The notes under the pieces: model-generated
What the model was told of the DNA's origin: nothing
The model's database searches: none
Seen by the model: the letters and a program-made list of their open reading frames with translations, nothing else
Translations under genes and position numbers: made by a program
In this document: in pieces, positions 45,828 to 57,200 of the stretch
How positions within the stretch are numbered: the first letter of the stretch is position 1
Layout of the letters: each line of letters starts with the position of its first letter
DNA from: Apium graveolens
Lineage: Eukaryota > Streptophyta > Magnoliopsida > Apiales > Apiaceae
Direction: 5' to 3'
Length of the DNA stretch: 64,000 bases
NCBI RefSeq assembly: GCF_009905375.1
Contig: NW_027418169.1
Coordinates: forward strand, 1-64,000

Positions 45828-45860
<33 letters not shown>
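45828..45860. repeat. AT microsatellite
   Basis: An uninterrupted (AT)n of 33 bases beginning after atcaatc, exactly where N would continue with atttagatgaagg, and ending at ggcaagtgctcaaatac, the left side of the MITE-like element. Confidence 0.9.
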
Positions 45861-45862
<2 letters not shown>

Positions 45863-46354
45863 CAAGTGCTCAAATACAAACCAATATTAGAATACAAAAT
45901 ACAAATCAATAAGAGCTACATGTTTAGTCTCTTTCTCTCTCATCCATGTGCACTATGTGTTCATGTATATATTTTATGAATCGTTTCTAATTTGATTTTT
46001 TCTGTTAATCGTTAACTTAAAATATAAAAATAATTTTACCATATTTTTTTCCATTACCCGCTCAACTATTTGCATAGCATATTTGCTATATTTTGACGAG
46101 AAATCATTATTTACGCTTACCCGAATCACTAAACTGAAATCAATACTATTTCAGGAACCGGTAGATATTAATGATTTTCGTAAGCATATTTACTGATTTA
46201 TTGCAAATATATCAAATATGGTATTCATACTGATTATTGGAGGATGTAAAAAGAGTTCACCAGTTAACGAGAAAAATTCAATTAAAAATAGAGCGAATAA
46301 GGTGGAGTTGTGTGTTCGGTGGTGAAGTTTGTATTTTAATATAGTATTTTTTGG
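45861..46354. mobile_element. MITE-like element, unit 3
   Basis: Same family as 9,718-10,204 but flanked on the left by ggcaagtgct and the AT run, not by integrase. It may show the original left end of the element. Confidence 0.5.
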
Positions 46355-47124
46355 ATTAAGACTATATATTTTGTACGGCCCAATTGTGTATGATGTGTTT
46401 TAATGCGCGGAATACAGTTTAAATTGTTTCTTTATTTTAGTATTAATTTCTTATTACAAATTTCGAATTCTTTTCCTTCCACAAAAATATGATCTAACAA
46501 AGTGTGCTCCATGTATTATATAAATTAATTCGATGTATATTTACCTACATTTTTTATATTCTCTATTTTTGCAGGCCGAGTTGTATATCATGGGTTTCAA
46601 TGGGCCCAATATAGTTCAAATTTTTTATTCAATATACTCTACTCCATGTATTATGTAAATTAATTGGATGTGGATGTAGAAGCCTAAAGAAGTATTACTC
46701 TAATTTAATTTGTATTGTAAATAAAATGAGATTCTAAAAATCAAGTGGTAAGTATTCTATAAAAATTTAACTTAAAAATGACATTTTCTCGAAATTTTAA
46801 TTTTTTTTAGTGATATTATTTATAAAATCCCCACTAACCTCAACTAGCACTAATATAAGTACTACTACAACCCTAACTAACAATAATAGTAGTACTACTA
46901 CAATAGATTCAAGTATAAAAAACCTCTCACTATAATGCACATATTTATTGTCATATACAAATTAATATTTATTTTATAACAGCATTTAATCAAATTTAAT
47001 TTTTAGAGGTATAAGATACAATAGAAAATTTTTGACAGACAAGTTATACATTTGAGAAAAATGATACAACTTTTAAAAATATTTACTAATTGCTTTATTT
47101 ATTTAATCATTGGAATTAAAAGGA
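46355..47124. repeat. Composite module M, unit 3
   Basis: A patchwork. 46,371-46,540 matches M copy b (cggcccaattgtgtatga), 46,545-46,700 matches M copy c (tgggtttcaatgggcccaat), and the rest matches copy b again up to the integrase fusion. Two site II-containing pieces therefore lie side by side. No ORF. Confidence 0.65.
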
Positions 47125-47705
47125 ATGATAAAATGAATTTCTTGCACCAATTCGAGATCTAACAAAACTTCAGCTCTCTGGGTCATCCTCAAGGCAATGG
47201 GGTGATTGAAGCAACAAATAAGATTATTTTCGATGGAATCAAAGAGAGGTTGGGCGAAGCCAAAGATTTATCAGGCGAAGAATTGTGATGGGTCTTGTGG
47301 GCTTATCGAATAACCCCAAGACCATCCACGAGCGAAATGGTTTTTAGATTATCAACTTACCGCACCGAAGTGTTTAATTTGTAAAGCAATGATGTTGGTC
47401 TAAGAGCCAATATAGACCTTCTTGAAGAAGAAAGCGAAGTAGCTCGCCATACAAATCTCAAATACCAACTTTAGGCAACCCAGTATTATGATTCGAGTGT
47501 AAAGGAGTGCACTTTCTTTGTCGATTACCTAGTGCCGAGGAAGTTAACAATTTCAATGTCCGATATGCAAGGAAAACTTCGGGCAAATTGGAGAGACCCA
47601 TACTTTGTAGCTGAAGTAATAAGGCCGGGAACGTATAAGCTAAAGACTTTGGAATGCGAACCTATTAAAAACACATGGTACACTTCCAGATTTTAGAAAT
47701 TTTTC
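47125..47705 (+). pseudogene. Gypsy integrase fragment, unit 3 (best preserved)
   Basis: Reads FSSLGHPQGNGVIEATNK, LGEAKDLSGEEL, WAYRITPRPSTSE, LRANIDLLEEESEVA, LVPRKLTISMSDMQGKLRANW, DPYFVAEVIRPGTYKLK and NTWYTSRF, nearly all in register with a few stops. The IEATNK and RANW residues are closer to canonical plant gypsy integrase than the unit 1 and 2 copies. Confidence 0.87.
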
Positions 47706-47929
47706 CAGTACACCTTTCTAAAGCCTTCCTATTTATTTATTTTGGATTATTAAATTCAGTCATTTACTTTAATAATGCAATTTGAATCTCCTAATAGCGA
47801 AGCATGTAGGACATTATATGTATTTCCAATTTCAATGAAATTTATATGTTTTTCTCTTTTTATTCTCAATTTATGATTATATCCCAAATTCCATGAATGG
47901 TATATATGAGGGGTAAGAACATTCGAAGG
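47706..47929. other. Gypsy-derived spacer, unit 3
   Basis: Counterpart of 12,009-12,200. No coding signal. Confidence 0.5.
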
Positions 47930-48420
47930 AAGATGGATATTCTGGAAGGATATAGGGAGCCCCGAAGAGGTGATCGTAACCGGCTGTCATGCCACTACGA
48001 ATACTCCCTAAAGGAATATCAAATGGTTAATGATAAGAAGGAAATGGACTGAGGCTTGGAAAGGCAAATAGTTAGATATGTGACTGCGTTTACACCACTT
48101 AATGTGGCGATTTCTAAAATTTTCCACTAAATGAAAGGCAAGCCTGTTTTCATCCAACCAGCTAAAATGAAGATGGCCAACCATAAGAAGAATTCTGATA
48201 AGTATTGTTACTACCATCAAGATAAGGAGCAAAATAGTGATGAATGTTTTCACTTGAAGAGGCTGATTGAAAAAATGATCGAGGCTGAAGAACTCAATGA
48301 ATTTCTAAGAGACCAGAAGGATAAGTTGGGGCCGAATGAGACAAGGAACACAGAACCCAAAATGAGATATTAGGGAGAGGTGAAGATAATTTCGGAAAGC
48401 AATGTCCTTTGAGTTGACAG
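47930..48420 (+). pseudogene. Gypsy gag fragment, unit 3
   Basis: An 80-codon ORF (48,131-48,373) opens MKGKPVFIQPAKMKM and includes the knuckle YCYYHQDKEQNSDECFHLKR with the C-x2-H intact, unlike units 1 and 2, then EELNEFLRDQKDKLG. Upstream gag sequence is broken. Confidence 0.83.
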
Positions 48421-49140
48421 TAAAAATTTCAAAAAAGGTACGCTCGTCAAGTTTATAATTTATACCAGTTCAGCCCTTCTAGACAGACTATGATGCTTTC
48501 CTTCAATAAAGAGGACTACGAGGATGTCATATAACCTTATGGAGATCCACTGATAATCCATCATGTCATCGGGGAAAATAATATATGGAAAGTGTTAGTA
48601 GACGGAGGCAGTTCGTCCAATATCTTATTTCGTCGTACATATACCAAAATGAACCTAGCTGGACTGCAGTGGAGCCATGCCATGAGGTACCTCTTGAGGC
48701 CTTCAACGGACTACATATACCTTGTGAATGTATGATTACTTTACATATTAGTACCAATAAAATGTCATATAGGTAAAATTCTACATCGTAAAATAAGTAA
48801 AATTCTACATCGTAAGATTCTAAAAGCCCCTACAACGCACTCCTAGGACAACCATTCTTTTTGGCCTTCCAAGATGTTGGGTCAATCCCCAATCTCAAGA
48901 TGTAGTACCCAACTGAGAAGGGAGTCAGGGAAATGAGAGAAGACCAGGAGACAGCAAGAATCATCATGCTTAAAAATCTCGACAAAGATCAAATTATGAA
49001 GAGAATGACACTGGTGGTAAAAGCAAGCATTCAGAGGCCAAACCCAGTGGAAATAAGTAATTGTTAAACATTGAACTAGAGAAACTCTAGGCTGACCTAT
49101 CTTGCACAATTGCGGAGCCCTCCACCAAATGGGAGTAAGT
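48421..49140 (+). pseudogene. Gypsy protease fragment, unit 3
   Basis: At about 48,594 the frame reads VLVDGGSSSNILF, the usual plant gypsy active-site form. A one-base change in the spacing near 48,668 moves the frame; the continuation VEPCHEVPLEAFNGLHIP is in 48,585-48,776. The downstream ALLGQPFFLAFQ-like stretch is near 48,835. Confidence 0.82.
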
Positions 49141-49440
49141 TCAATTATATGTTGGATGTTCCATTAATGATTCTCCAATATTGCTTGGCAAGCATAGTTG
49201 TATGGAAGTTCCTCAAACTCCTAACTCTCAGACCACCACTATATTGACATTTCAAGATATTTACGTGGTTTATCAATTCAATTTCTTCAACCCCCAGGAT
49301 GTGACATACGAGTGTTCACTTATCAGCACAAGTATTAGGACAAAAGAACACAGTAGACTTAACATAATTAACTACTTGTCCAGACAAACACTAACACCTC
49401 TCTAAAATACACTTCATATTCCTTGCATCTACACTCGTTG
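49141..49440 (+). other. Unidentified conserved segment, unit 3
   Basis: Counterpart of 13,441-13,729 with its 74-codon ORF at 49,181-49,405. Not recognised. Confidence 0.3.
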
Positions 49441-50160
49441 CTTGAAAAAAGAAAAATTAATCATCAGCAAATAACACATGGGAGATACTGGGAGCTCCTC
49501 TAGCAACCTTAACTCCATGAAGCAAACATGTTTCTTCTAACTTTTTAATGATAGATTTAAACCTTCCACGCATAGAATATACAAGTAGGGAGAGACTGGA
49601 TCTCCATGTTGAAGTCACCGTTGCGGATGCACATCAACAAAAATTCCACTACTGTTTACAAAACTATACGAGAATTTCAGAACACATATTATAATCCTAG
49701 AAATCCAGGGTGAGTGCAAACCACATTTATGCAACATTTGTTTAATAAATCTTTATTCCAACGTATCTTATGCCTTAAAAATATCAATTTTTAAATCAAC
49801 CACGTCCTTTTTTCCTTATGACTTCAAATGCAATCATTTCATTATAAGTTAATAGCCTCCCTTGATTAAAAGCACTTTGTTTGTTAAATATTATCAAGTT
49901 TAAACATCATTTAAACTTATTTTCCAGCACCTTATATAATATACGCATCAGAATATTATCAAGAGAGATAGGTCGAAGATCTAAATAAGATGTACAAGCG
50001 TAAGATTTAGTTCCCTTGGCCCATGTTCTTATGTTCTGTATCAAAGAAAGTCTTATAAAATTGAACAACATATCTTCTAACAATATTCCAATAAGTTTGA
50101 CTTATCTTGAAGCATGACAAAGTCTATAATTTTTGGATCTCTACCGCCAATATATTTCTT
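49441..50160 (-). pseudogene. L1-type LINE RT fragment, unit 3
   Basis: Same minus-strand LINE fragment as 13,730-14,460. The part encoding SPGPHGLKPEL is deleted at about 50,100, so the fingers region is shorter; the GAPSISHVL-type region near 49,490 is present. Confidence 0.75.
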
Positions 50161-51369
50161 GCCATCTACAAACCCCTGTTCTATGTTAAATGCAGTAAAA
50201 ATAGACATTTCTTCCATTAATTGTCATGTGCCAAATATTTTCTAATACTTAAAAAACTTTTAAGCATTTGGTACTTTTTTAGAGGTTTAGTATTTTTACT
50301 TTTATGTAATTTTTTTGTCTTATGTCTTTTATAATTCTTTTTATCTCTATTGTTATATGCTTTAATTTTTATGTTTTATATTTTTATAAATTGTATAATG
50401 TTCTGTATTTTTAATAAATTAAATTTCTTTTAATATATGATTTAATTTTGTTTAACATCATTTTTGGGTTCTATATATATATGATTTAATTTTGTTTAAC
50501 ATCATTTTTGGGTTCTATATATTATTTTGTGTTCTCTAGTTGTGTTTTTTGCAACTTACTTATATTTTGTAATGAAATTAAAAATGTTAAGTGTATGTTT
50601 AATAATACAAACCACTATTGAAATTTAATGTGTAAGGTAAATTTCTTTGAGTTTGAATTTTCAATATTTTTTAATACTTTAAAAAACTTTTAACCATTTT
50701 ATATTTTTTCACATTTTCTATATTTTGATATGTATTAAAATTTTTGAATTATGTACTTCCTTACGTGTTTTTATTTATTATATGCTCTATTTTTCATATT
50801 CTATATTTTATGCATTGTATTTTATGTAATGTATTTGAAATAAAGTAAAATATAAATAAATATATGATTTAAGTTTGTAAGCATTCATTTTAGCGTTTAT
50901 ATATTATTTTATGTTCTATAGTTGTTTTTTCTGTAAAATATTTATATATGTGTTCAATATAATTTTAATACAATTATTAAAGTTTAATGTGTAAGGTAAT
51001 ATTTTTTGGAACTTGTATTTAAATTTTAACTTTTTTTCTATTCCATTGGTATTTTTTTTGATTTTAGGCCGAAGTTCCACACTAAATTAATGAAGATTAA
51101 ATAATTTACGCAAGTATATTTTATTTTGTTGAATGATATTATCTTGTTAAAGTAGTAATTGTATCCTATGTATAAAAATTGATCAGTTAACCAAAACCAA
51201 AGAGAAGTAGAGTTATAATAGAGACTTGGTAACTGGACAATACAATAGCGTGTATAAAACATAAACATGTTTATATAAAATTTTAAATCTAAGGAATGCA
51301 CACTAAGAACAAAATATAATATAAATAGAGAATGAATTAAACAAATAAATGATGAGTTAGAGAACAAAC
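50161..51369. repeat. AT-rich duplicated tract, unit 3, longest version
   Basis: Contains the two diverged direct copies seen in unit 1, an added 44-bp tandem duplication (atatgatttaattttg at 50,435 and 50,479), and an extra 270 bases (51,005-51,275) lost in units 1 and 2. The 109-codon minus ORF is low complexity and not called. Confidence 0.55.
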
Positions 51370-52339
51370 CTTCATGATTGTGGGTGAGTTACTAGGTTAC
51401 CATTAAAATTGGGTTATGGTTAAACCTTCATCAATCATCTAGATGAAGGTTCATAGAACCTATTATCTTTTATTAATAACCACTTTTTTATGAATAAATT
51501 AATAACCACTTGTACTAATAACTAATTTTAGAGGAAGGTTCATACAAATTAGTAACTTTTAATATTAACCACAGCTATTAACTAATTGTACCTTTTTGTT
51601 CTTTTTCTTAAGGAACTCATTTCTCTATTTTTTATCTTTTCATTGTTTTTAAATTTTGAAAAATTATTCCTTTATACAGATGATAAACATATATCTAAAA
51701 TATATATTATATTTTAAAAATAATTTACAACTTTTCCACTTTTTTACATAACAATACATTTTTACATAACAATAGTATTTTATAGGGAACATGATTCATG
51801 ATTATACAATACTAAATCAAAACATAATTATTTAATAAAACATTATGTTTTACACAATATTTTCTTGTCACAAAATACATGCATACAATTCTTGGCTGAA
51901 TATAATTTTTTTAAAGGATACAATTTTTTAGAAATGATAAAAAAATTGACATCTAGAGTAGTTTTATGTAGTTAATAGGTTACCAACTTACATACACACG
52001 CATATATATATCATTTGATTACATGATACTTGCTAATAATATATGTAACTATTTATCATTCATGGACATTAACCACAATTCATTATTGTATTAGATCATT
52101 TCTTAAAATTTATTTGTAATGTTCATGACCTAAATTCAAAAAATAAAAACAGCCAAACAGACAAATATATGAATTATATGTGGTTATAAACCCATGCTTC
52201 AAAGTACTTTTTTGGGTTTGAGAATTGTAATTATTTTCAAAATTGTTTAGTGAAAGTATGTACAAAAAGCTAATTACTAATCAAATAGAGGGCACTGAAA
52301 TGATTGATTTTATGGTACAATTTTGTAAGAGCTGAGAGA
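51370..52339. repeat. Module N and extended downstream DNA, unit 3
   Basis: N at 51,370-51,745 is followed by about 555 bases (51,745-52,300) that are absent from units 1 and 2. No ORF is recognised in this extra part. It ends at gattttatggtacaattttg, where collinearity with units 1 and 2 resumes. Confidence 0.55.
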
Positions 52340-53319
52340 TCTTTAAAATCATATAAAAGGCCTAAGGTTTATGAACTTCTTGGTTTTTTTGGGAAGTACA
52401 TCCCCTACAAGTCACAAATCCTATAGTAAACATGGGTTCATCCTCTATAAAAGTGATAGTAGCGTTGGGAGTAGCACAAGAAACAAAATTTGGAAATAGC
52501 CACATCAGGAGCTCGAAGGAATTATTAAGATAATGTTGATGTTGATGTCCATGCGAAAGGTATTTGGTCAACATTGTAAGGTGGGTTAATGTCAGGAGCA
52601 CCACCACTCATATTAATAGCACTACCACCAATGCCAGCACTATCAAAGTTTTAACCACTAGTGAGGCTAATACGCCAATGGAACCATAACTAAAACCACT
52701 ACCCCCGAATATTACCGAACATACAACCAGTGTTACCACTAAAGCTACCGGCCATGCCACCACCACTGCTTCCACTTAAGCTACCACCCTTGCCATAATT
52801 AAGACTAACCAATATACCACCAATGCTGAAAATATGACAACTAGCCATGCCACTACTAAAGCTACCAGCAATGTTACCACCAATGCCACTACCAATTATA
52901 CCACCTGTAATACCATAATTAATGTGGCCACCAATGAAAATGCTTAAACTACCATGAACTTTAACACCAATACCAACAATACCACCACCAACTCTCCAAC
53001 CAAAAATATCACTTCCAATGCCGCCAATTGCACTAACAAGAGCAATACAACCAATGTCATCATCAGTGCCACCAAATCCACTACTAATGTTATCGTCTAT
53101 AGTACCACCAATATAACCACTAAAGATTCTAGTCATGTTACCCCCAATGTCACTACTAAGAGTACCCAATATACCACCAATGATACCACGGTTGATGCCA
53201 TTATTAAAGTTACCACCAATGACACTGCTTAAGTTAGCACGAACTTCACCACCAACAATGCCACCACCAATTCCACTATTAAAACTATGAGGGTGAAAAT
53301 GGTGAGCGTACCTGTTCAT
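52340..53319 (-). CDS. Glycine-rich repeat ORF, unit 3 (most complete)
   Basis: The 206-codon ORF (52,699-53,319, minus) starts MNRYAHHFHPHSFNSG and then becomes repetitive. Gly, Ile and Ser dominate, with recurring GGI, GGIxGG and SGxGG units and a few Cys. It ends FGNIRG. A separate 81-codon frame just downstream (52,362-52,607) has a non-repetitive tail (CATPNATITFIEDEPMFTIGF), so the original protein was probably longer. No signal peptide is in this frame. It may be a plant glycine-rich structural protein exon, or a coding-like expansion of a ccaccaatg DNA repeat; I cannot decide. Function unknown. Confidence 0.4.
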
Positions 53320-53690
53320 GTATTAAAATATAAGTTTTTACAAAACTATAATTTGTCCCAAACAGAGCCTACATCCTTATCAAGTAAGAAATCTCATTTC
53401 TAACCATGTATCCCCTAATATAAAGTTAAATAGTGATTACTACTGGATTAAAAAAAACCATTACTATATACTTTTTGAATAGTTACTGATCTATTACATC
53501 AATAGAAGGTTCTAGTGAGACTGAAAATGGTGAGCCTACCTCTTTTTGTATTGATATATAAGTTTTTACAACACTATAATTTGTCACAAACAGAGCCTAC
53601 ATCTTTATCAAGTAAGAAATCTCATTTTTAACCATGTATCAGGTAATATAAAGTTAAATAGTGATGAGGGCTTCACTTGTACTATGTGCA
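53291..53690. repeat. Direct repeat of about 240 bp, unit 3
   Basis: The phrase ctgaaaatggtgagc is at about 53,293 and 53,521, each followed by ataagtttttaca and the gagcctacatc motif. The first copy lacks the approximately 20-base insertion seen in units 1 and 2. Confidence 0.7.
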
Positions 53691-54930
53691 TATATATTTA
53701 TTTTATATATTTGCATAGTAAAAATTAAAGAAGAACAAAGAAAGCTTACACTAGTAATTTGATGAAGAGGTGAAATATAAGGGACTTGGAGCATTTTCTT
53801 CATTGTTTGTGGAACTTCTTGCAAATAGCAAGAAAAATAAAATTCCTCTGCATATGTCTCTGAAAAAAGGTCACACATAAACATAAAATAAATTTAATAG
53901 TATAATTAAACAAATATGAAGATAAAATCTAAATAACATATGGGCTTCTTAGCTATAAATTTTCATTTTTTTACTATATCATGTATTTGATTATTTATGT
54001 GGAACAAAAAAGTTATTACAAATATAACTCAATTCTTTTTTTTTAACATTGACATATAATTCTGAATGGGATAATTCTTGTTATGGAGGTCATGTAAAAA
54101 TAAATACAAGCGGCATTCCATGTCAATCTACATACATATATACAAGAAAAATGGGATACTTATTGTATGGATTGAAGTTTTAACAAAAGTTTGTTCAAAA
54201 AACACATAAGAAATGGAAATGAAGATACAGGGAAATACAAATTATTACCTTAACCTTGTTAAACAACATCAATTCATGAAAACCTCCAAATCTTGTCCAT
54301 TTAATCCTCCGCCAATTCATTTGAAGATGTGTTTAACCTTACAACACCAAAACACTCTTTCATAGAAAATACAAATAACACCAAAACACTATTTCATAGC
54401 CATGTACATGTTTATTTTGTTTGTAAGGGGGCGGCGCTTGTGCTTGTATTAGGGTTTTAACTACCATTTTTATATTCTCTATAGTTCAAATTTTTTATTG
54501 CTCCATGTATTATGTAAATTAAGTGGATGTGGATGTAGAAGCCTAAAGAAGTATTACTCTAATTTATTTTGTGCTGTAAATAAAATGACATTCTAAAAAT
54601 CAAGTGGTCAGCAGTGTATAAAAAACATAACTTCAAAATGACATTTTTTCGAAAATTCTATATTTTATATAGTGAGATTATATATAAACCACCTATTGAC
54701 CTCAATTAACAATAATATATGTACTAATCCAACCCTAACTAACAATAATAAATTATTTGTCATGCACAAAATAATATTTACATAATCACATTTAATCAAA
54801 TTAAATTTCTAGAGGTATATGATAGGATAAAAAAAATTTGACAAAAAATTTATACGTATGAGAAAAATGATACGGTTTATAAAAATATTTACTAATTGCT
54901 TTGTTTATTTAAACATAAGAATTAAAATGA
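53691..54930. repeat. Module M without LINE, unit 3-4 boundary
   Basis: An uninterrupted M. The LINE site is at about 53,985-54,015 (gtatttgattatttatgtgg then aacaaaaaag). The telo-box region has changed (agggttttaactacc near 54,450) and both site II motifs are deleted at about 54,481. It runs on into the copia-side AT-rich spacer. Confidence 0.8.
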
Positions 54931-55443
54931 ATGACAATATGTTGAGTTTATTTAATTATTAATCAATTTTATTTTGAAATTATAATGGTCTGACTTGACC
55001 ATATGTACTTTGACGTAATTATAATGAATATTTTTAATATTTTCAACTGTAATAAAAATTTATTATTGAAAACCATGCTTATATTTTTTTAACTCAAAAT
55101 TTTCAATAGACAAGTTTTCTAATAAATTTTGGGTCTTTCCACAAAGTAGGAAATACAAAGGGGCCAAGTCAGCCCACTTTGTATTTTTTTGCTAGCATTC
55201 ACAAAAAGGTTGACCAGTACACAAAGACATTATTTTGTCTAATATGTACCAAAATATAATTCCATTATGATTTTAAGATGAATAAGGAGGATAGGTTCAT
55301 ATATTAGTTCTCGAATTTCTTTTTTGAATAAAATTATAAATATTAAACTTTAATTCAAAAAAATATATTTTAAAAAGATATGTAAAATTATGAATTTTAG
55401 ATGAAAAAGTAAAAAAAAAATATGTGTTATGGGATGGTGATTA
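54931..55443. other. AT-rich spacer, unit 4
   Basis: Equivalent to 261-721. No gene seen. Confidence 0.6.
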
Positions 55444-56621
55444 TGGCTAACTAAGATTAGTTTTAAATTTTACCAGATAATCCCTTACTGAGATTTTATA
55501 AACAGTTCAATAATCTGCCAATGATGGTAAGCTAAGATGACTAAATGTAGTCCATAAAATAGTATGCAGAAAAGTAATAATAACAGACAAGAATTTTAGC
55601 CGGGTTCGACCCGTAATCCCCTACGGTCTACGTCATGGTCCCTTACCAACTCGATAAGACAATATATTATTGAATCACAGTAAGTTTACAACTTGTTAAG
55701 ACAATATACAATAATATATCTCCATTTATCCCAGCTGTTGATAATGGCTTGCTAAAACCCTGTTTCTAAACCTGCGCTCTAAGTACTACATTACCCCATA
55801 GTACAAACTTCTGTGGTACTAGTTCACCAAACCCTTGTTTCTCTTAGCCAACTATCCAGCAACTAATCAATACAAATTGAACAATATAAATGAAATGATA
55901 AAGTAATTACAACTCAAACTATAGACTCTCTAAGATAAAACACGTGTATATAATTAAGAGCTCGAGAGTATTTTAGAACCAATAAAGATCAGTGAGTTGT
56001 GAGTGTTCTTGCTGCAATAAGTTAGTCATAAAAACTGCAAGAAAACTCGTACATAAATATACACTAATGTTCAAAACAATCTCAACAACTTACAACAGTT
56101 AGAATCCAATTCTAACGTTTAAATTAGTTGGGATGATTTCCAACATTCATATATACGTTTAATAGAAGAGATAAAGAAAGAAAAATGATCAGAAAAAGTC
56201 TCTTCTATTTTGTATGAGTATAAAACTTTTTTAATCAGATTTCTAGGAGATAGAGTTTGAAAAGAAAACAAACTCCTACAAATTAGGAACTGTTTTAAAG
56301 TTAGAAATTTTTTTATAACTGAGCTCTAATATATATTAACCACGTATAATATAGTAGAGAAGTCTTTACAATTCGTTAAAAGAAATTCCTGAAATATCTC
56401 CTTGAAAATATGTTTCCTTGTTGAGTCTGGACTGTCCATCTTGGCTTGCTATTGTTTTGAATAACGTGATCATAGCTTGCCGAAATAGGTTACTGTCTTA
56501 TGATAGCTTGTTGTCATGATGCATAAACAACAATGTCATTAAGATGATATATCGTGCAAACAGTCTTAAATAACAACATAATGGCTTGCTGTATTGCGAT
56601 CATCAAAACTAAGGAGTTACA
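55444..56621 (-). repeat. Copia 3' LTR, unit 4
   Basis: Shares diagnostic bases with the unit 1 LTR (ccagataatccc, cagttcaataatctgccaat) against units 2 and 3 (acacttcaataatctgacaat). Confidence 0.85.
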
Positions 56622-57200
56622 GTCTCCCCCTTTTTGATGATTACACACATTTAGGAGAATTATAAAACTCCCCCTAAATCTATGCATATCTCAAAATTAA
56701 GCAATACTTTATAACACACTACTGCAAATAATTAAACTGCAAATAACAACAAATGCATATCCAATACAACCAACATAGCAGCATATCATTACCTCACCAA
56801 GTCTTAACATAACCAAAGCAAATCAAGTATTAAGCAAAAATAACTATCATAAACCAAGTTCATAAACCAAGTAGCAAACCACACAAGATTAACCATAAAC
56901 CAACAGATGAAACAAGTCTTAAATAAACCTTAAACAAACATAAATCTCCTAAATATCTTCACCTTAAAGCATCAAAAAGATCTAGGTTGAGGGCTGATCA
57001 GAAGTGTTGAGATCATCCTCTTTTGGAGAAAAGAAAGCACCAAAACACACAAACAAGTAAGCACCAATAAACAGATAATGGCATGTCAAAATTAATAAAT
57101 CAAATCAAACACAAATTATGATATTTAATAAATAATCATAGTAAGCTAACACGAAAATTAATAGTAAGCTAACATTACCAAATTTCTAAAGATAGCTTGC
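56622..57200 (-). other. Copia polypurine tract and 3' untranslated region, unit 4
   Basis: Equivalent to 1890-2479; no ORF. Confidence 0.6.

Larger units (their letters stand above)
41999..54687. repeat. Tandem unit 3, rearranged, without the RTE LINE
   Basis: It starts like the other units (M, spacer, copia LTR and 3' untranslated region). At about 44,525 it jumps to a diverged gypsy gag segment, then to AT-rich DNA, an AT microsatellite, the MITE-like element and a composite M. From about 46,800 it is collinear with the unit 1 segment from 11,100, down to the glycine-rich ORF. There is no LINE between the glycine-rich ORF and the closing M. It keeps segments absent from units 1 and 2 (about 51,005-51,275 and 51,745-52,300). 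Confidence 0.87.

Noticed and set aside
52954..53232. 92-codon Thr/Asn-rich plus-strand ORF
   Set aside because: It is the complement of the glycine-rich repeat; composition follows from the DNA repeat.
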